Shown here: piece after piece, positions 61,924 to 64,000 of the stretch
Layout of the letters: each line of letters starts with the position of its first letter
Position numbering within the stretch: position 1 is the stretch's first letter
Source: Pseudanabaena sp. lw0831
Lineage (GTDB): Bacteria; Cyanobacteriota; Cyanobacteriia; Pseudanabaenales; Pseudanabaenaceae
Assembly: GCF_016584665.1 (NCBI RefSeq)
Contig: NZ_BBJB01000095.1
Coordinates: 1 to 64,000, forward strand
Direction of reading: 5' to 3'
Length of the DNA: 64,000 bases
Translations under genes and position numbers: made by a program
Notes under the pieces: generated by a model
The model's database searches: none
What the model was told of the DNA's origin: nothing
Seen by the model: only the letters and a program-made list of their open reading frames with translations

Positions 61924-62000
61924 AGCGGCAACTCTTGCGATTCCTTTGCAATCTTTGTAAATGCGATACGTTTAAGTGCAATTCTATAAAAATGGTGAAG

Positions 62001-62073
62001 CGCGCCCTGGAGGACTCGAACCTCCGACATCAGGTTTTGGAGACCTGCGTTCTACCAACTGAACTAAGGACGC
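62001..62073 (-). tRNA. tRNA-Trp (anticodon CCA)
   Basis: On the minus strand the acceptor GCGTCCT pairs with AGGGCGC, the loop CTCCAAA gives CCA, and the T-arm carries GGTTCGAGTCC. Stems are complete. Position just before secE is the usual bacterial arrangement. Confidence 0.94.
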
Positions 62074-62173
62074 ACGTAATGAAAACACGATTTCGATACG
62101 CAACCAGTTATCTGTACTGTATCAATTGCTATAAAAAAATAGTATTTGATACATAGTATAACCATAGATGGGT

Positions 62174-62536
62174 CTATAGTGGGCGATCAAATCGTTGTTT
62201 AAGACGAGTTGCTTTACCAACTAGGTCACGTAAGTAGTAGAGCTTAGCACGACGGACTTTACCACGACGAATCACTTTGATGCTTTCAATTTGAGGAGAA
62301 TGTAGCAAGAAGGCTCGCTCTACTCCAATCCCTTGAAATACACGACGGACGGTAATGACAGAGTTAATGCCAGAACCACGTCTCGCGATGATTACGCCTT
62401 CGTATGGCTGAGTACGTTCTTTGCCGCCCTCTTTAATCCTAACTCCAACCTTGACAGTATCTCCTACATAAATTGTCGGGAGATCTGTTTTGATATATTC
62501 CGCTTCAATTGAGCGGATGATTTCAGAAGCGTTCAT
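62174..62536 (-). CDS. rplS: ribosomal protein L19
   Basis: The ATG at 62536 ([20 protein letters not shown]) gives 120 residues, the family size; a start at 62563 would add nine atypical residues. [40 protein letters not shown] and [20 protein letters not shown] are L19 hallmarks. L19 bridges the 30S and 50S subunits. It precedes tRNA-Trp and secE. Confidence 0.96.
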   Translation of the reverse strand: MNASEIIRSIEAEYIKTDLPTIYVGDTVKVGVRIKEGGKERTQPYEGVIIARRGSGINSVITVRRVFQGIGVERAFLLHSPQIESIKVIRRGKVRRAKLYYLRDLVGKATRLKQRFDRPL

Positions 62537-62602
62537 GAGGAATGCCAAAAAAGTCGCGATCATCTATGTTAGAGCATTAATGATCTAATGTCTATAATTT
62601 TT

Positions 62603-62651
62603 GCAAAAAAGTTTAGATATAGCGATTCGCACTATATCTAAACTTTTTTGC
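62603..62651. repeat. 20-bp-arm hairpin upstream of rplS
   Basis: GCAAAAAAGTTTAGATATAG and its exact complement enclose a 9-nt loop; it lies between mnmD and rplS. Confidence 0.85.
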
Positions 62652-62654
62652 GCT

Positions 62655-62687
62655 AAATAAAGGCGGCGCTTCGCGCCGCCTTTATTT
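62655..62687 (-). terminator. mnmD terminator overlapping the stop codon
   Basis: AAATAAAGGCGGCGC and its exact complement enclose TTC. The mnmD stop (62682-62684) is within the arm. The inner arm is the same GGCGGCGC seen at 9421 and 15738. Confidence 0.85.
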
Positions 62688-63536
62688 TCTGGGTTTACGA
62701 AGGCTGGCGGTTGGGGGAAGTTGGCTGTTGTTTTGTTCGGCTTTGCGGGTGGCGATGATTTCTGAGGCTGTGCCTGTGAGTGTCCGATCGCGATAAGGAA
62801 TCGCAGCACGAGTTTTTAAAAAAGCGGCTTCGTTCTCGGAAATTGGCGGTAATGATATGGGTGCAAAGGCGGCGATCGTGCTGGGGGACTTGCGTCCAAT
62901 GGGAGCGATCGCACCGATTTGTAAACCTGCGCTGAGCATGGCGGCGCGGACGGCGGCAGATGAGGAGTAAGTGACGAGATAACCGTCGGGTTTGAGGCAG
63001 TTGGCTAAAAGTTGGATAAATTCAACCGTCCAGAGTTGGGGGCAGTGGGGTGGTGAGAAGGGATCAAGAAAGATTGCATCTGCCCATTTGCTTGGGACTT
63101 GGCTAATGGTTTGCCTTGCGTCACCTATTAGTAGTTGTAAAGATAAGTTTTCGGTGGTTACGGTTTGATTTGCGGCGGCGGTTTTTAGGATTTGGACGAT
63201 CGCGGGTTGCCAGATACCTACTAGTCCTGAGGCGATCGCTTGTTGGGGGACTTCGAGGTTGTTTTCGAGAGCGATGATCTGGAGGTTGGCGGTGCGATTT
63301 TGTAATTCTGATACACAGGCGATCGCTGCGGCGGTGTTGTAGCCTAAGCCATAGCAAACATCAAGGATGTTGAGTTGAGTTTGGGTGCTGGCTTTTTCGG
63401 CAATTTTGGCGGGTATGACAAATTTAGCTTCGGCTTCGTGCTTTGCGCCATGAGAGCTATGGAATGTTTCTTGAAATGTTTCTGACCAAAAGGTGACAGA
63501 TCCGTCATCGGTGGGACAAAGTGAAAGCTTATCCAT
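62682..63536 (-). CDS. mnmD: tRNA wobble-uridine methyltransferase-like protein (MnmD/MnmC methyltransferase domain)
   Basis: The 284-residue product is a SAM methyltransferase of the MnmC/MnmD group: TFHSSHGAKHEAEAKFVIPA, LNILDVCYGLGYNTAAAIAC (motif I), then ADAIFLDPFSPPHCPQLWTV (DPFSP motif) and DGYLVTYSSSAAVRAAMLSA. The family methylates (carboxy)aminomethyl-uridine 34 of tRNA. The oxidoreductase half of the E. coli MnmC fusion is absent, as in other stand-alone MnmD proteins. The ATG overlaps the stop of the preceding gene (TAATG), so the two are coupled. Confidence 0.82.
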   Translation of the reverse strand: MDKLSLCPTDDGSVTFWSETFQETFHSSHGAKHEAEAKFVIPAKIAEKASTQTQLNILDVCYGLGYNTAAAIACVSELQNRTANLQIIALENNLEVPQQAIASGLVGIWQPAIVQILKTAAANQTVTTENLSLQLLIGDARQTISQVPSKWADAIFLDPFSPPHCPQLWTVEFIQLLANCLKPDGYLVTYSSSAAVRAAMLSAGLQIGAIAPIGRKSPSTIAAFAPISLPPISENEAAFLKTRAAIPYRDRTLTGTASEIIATRKAEQNNSQLPPTASLRKPRK

Positions 63537-64000
63537 TAAATTCGATCGATGCTGACGCGATCGTCAAAGACAAAACATTCACCTTCCCAAATACTTTCTT
63601 CTTTGGGAACTTCTTCGATATATTTAAGAATGCCTCCTTTGAGATGATATACCTCACTAAAGCCTTGAGAAAGCATATAGGCACTAGCCTTTTCACAACG
63701 AATTCCGCCTGTACAGAACATAGCAACCTTTTGATGCTTCTCTGGATTTAGTTGCTCCAGTACGTATTGAGGGAATTCGCCAAAGGTCTCAAGATTTGGA
63801 TTAATAGCTCCTTTAAATGTGCCAAATTCTACTTCGTATATGTTGCGCGTATCTATCACAATTACATCAGGATCAGCAATCAATTCATTCCAATCTTTAG
63901 GCTCTACATAAGTCCCAACTCGATACCGAGGATCGATATCGGGAACTCCCAAAGTGACAATCTCTTTTTTTAGCTTTACCTTCATTTTTTGAAATGGAAC
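63536..64000 (-). CDS. trhO: TrhO-type tRNA U34 hydroxylase (rhodanese family), 5' part beyond window
   Basis: The reading frame runs to the right edge (upstream residues VPFQK precede [18 protein letters not shown]), so only the C-terminal ~155 residues are here. The rhodanese-like domain has [40 protein letters not shown] with the catalytic Cys in FCTGGIRC, and [15 protein letters not shown]. TrhO makes 5-hydroxyuridine at wobble U34. It is shorter than usual at the C-terminus: it ends soon after the rhodanese domain ([16 protein letters not shown]). It is coupled to mnmD, which acts on the same position. Confidence 0.9.
   Translation of the reverse strand, partial: VPFQKMKVKLKKEIVTLGVPDIDPRYRVGTYVEPKDWNELIADPDVIVIDTRNIYEVEFGTFKGAINPNLETFGEFPQYVLEQLNPEKHQKVAMFCTGGIRCEKASAYMLSQGFSEVYHLKGGILKYIEEVPKEESIWEGECFVFDDRVSIDRI

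Overview
The window comes from a cyanobacterial chromosome, most likely a Pseudanabaena-like filamentous or unicellular strain (the genus is inference). The evidence is the very high density of the HIP1 word GCGATCGC, an allophycocyanin beta-18 gene (apcF), a Calvin-type class II aldolase, two-partner-secretion haemagglutinins, Uma2/DUF820 proteins, and the cyanobacterial order rplS-tRNA-Trp-secE-nusG-rplK-rplA-rplJ-rplL.

Layout. Positions 1-8370 (minus strand) hold part of an extracellular contractile injection system (eCIS): DUF4255 cap-type protein, an unrecognised 348-residue protein, sheath with an unusual tandem-repeat insertion, two tube proteins, a 53-residue DUF5908-like protein, LysM tail protein, VgrG-like spike, gp25-like baseplate protein and the start of a baseplate-J-like protein that runs off the left edge. 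Positions 8434-13061 hold an ECF-T transporter subunit, an FdhF/YdeP-type molybdopterin oxidoreductase and a GAF sensor kinase. Positions 13213-22032 are mostly metabolic and photosynthetic (dxs, a methyltransferase, a FIST sensor, apcF, fbaA, and a response regulator overlapping an HD hydrolase), broken by an 890-bp gene-poor stretch full of inverted-repeat elements.

Positions 22976-26644 are accessory: a ribbon-helix-helix-like regulator with an operator-like palindrome, an HNH endonuclease, an alr0857-family protein, and a compact array of seven tRNA genes (Phe, Asn, Leu-UAG with a short variable arm, Pro, Met/Ile-CAU, Lys, Arg). Most neighbouring tRNA genes are separated by a different near-perfect hairpin, and one uncharacterised 156-residue ORF lies inside the array.

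Positions 28055-43096 are a two-partner secretion locus on the minus strand: TpsB pore, Uma2 protein, two paralogous TpsA haemagglutinins, and a TPR-CHAT (caspase-like) protein. Positions 43234-44510 pair a possible Rad52-like annealing protein with a UmuD-like protein that has a candidate LexA box. Positions 44684-57944 carry housekeeping genes (radical SAM, coaBC with an in-frame palindromic repeat, GHL10, corA, rsmE, yjbQ, yvcK, an anti-sigma-type ATPase, PBP1A) and one decayed Uma2 gene. Positions 58045-64000 carry hisE, the ribosomal/transcription cluster with an L10 leader and attenuator, and an mnmD-trhO pair acting on tRNA wobble uridine.

The most striking feature not explained by genes is a family of more than 25 intergenic hairpins. 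Their arms differ in sequence but are near-perfectly complementary, and most have a 3-nt apex flanked by GC on both sides (GC-NNN-GC). Many serve as terminators; in the tRNA array they sit between the tRNAs.
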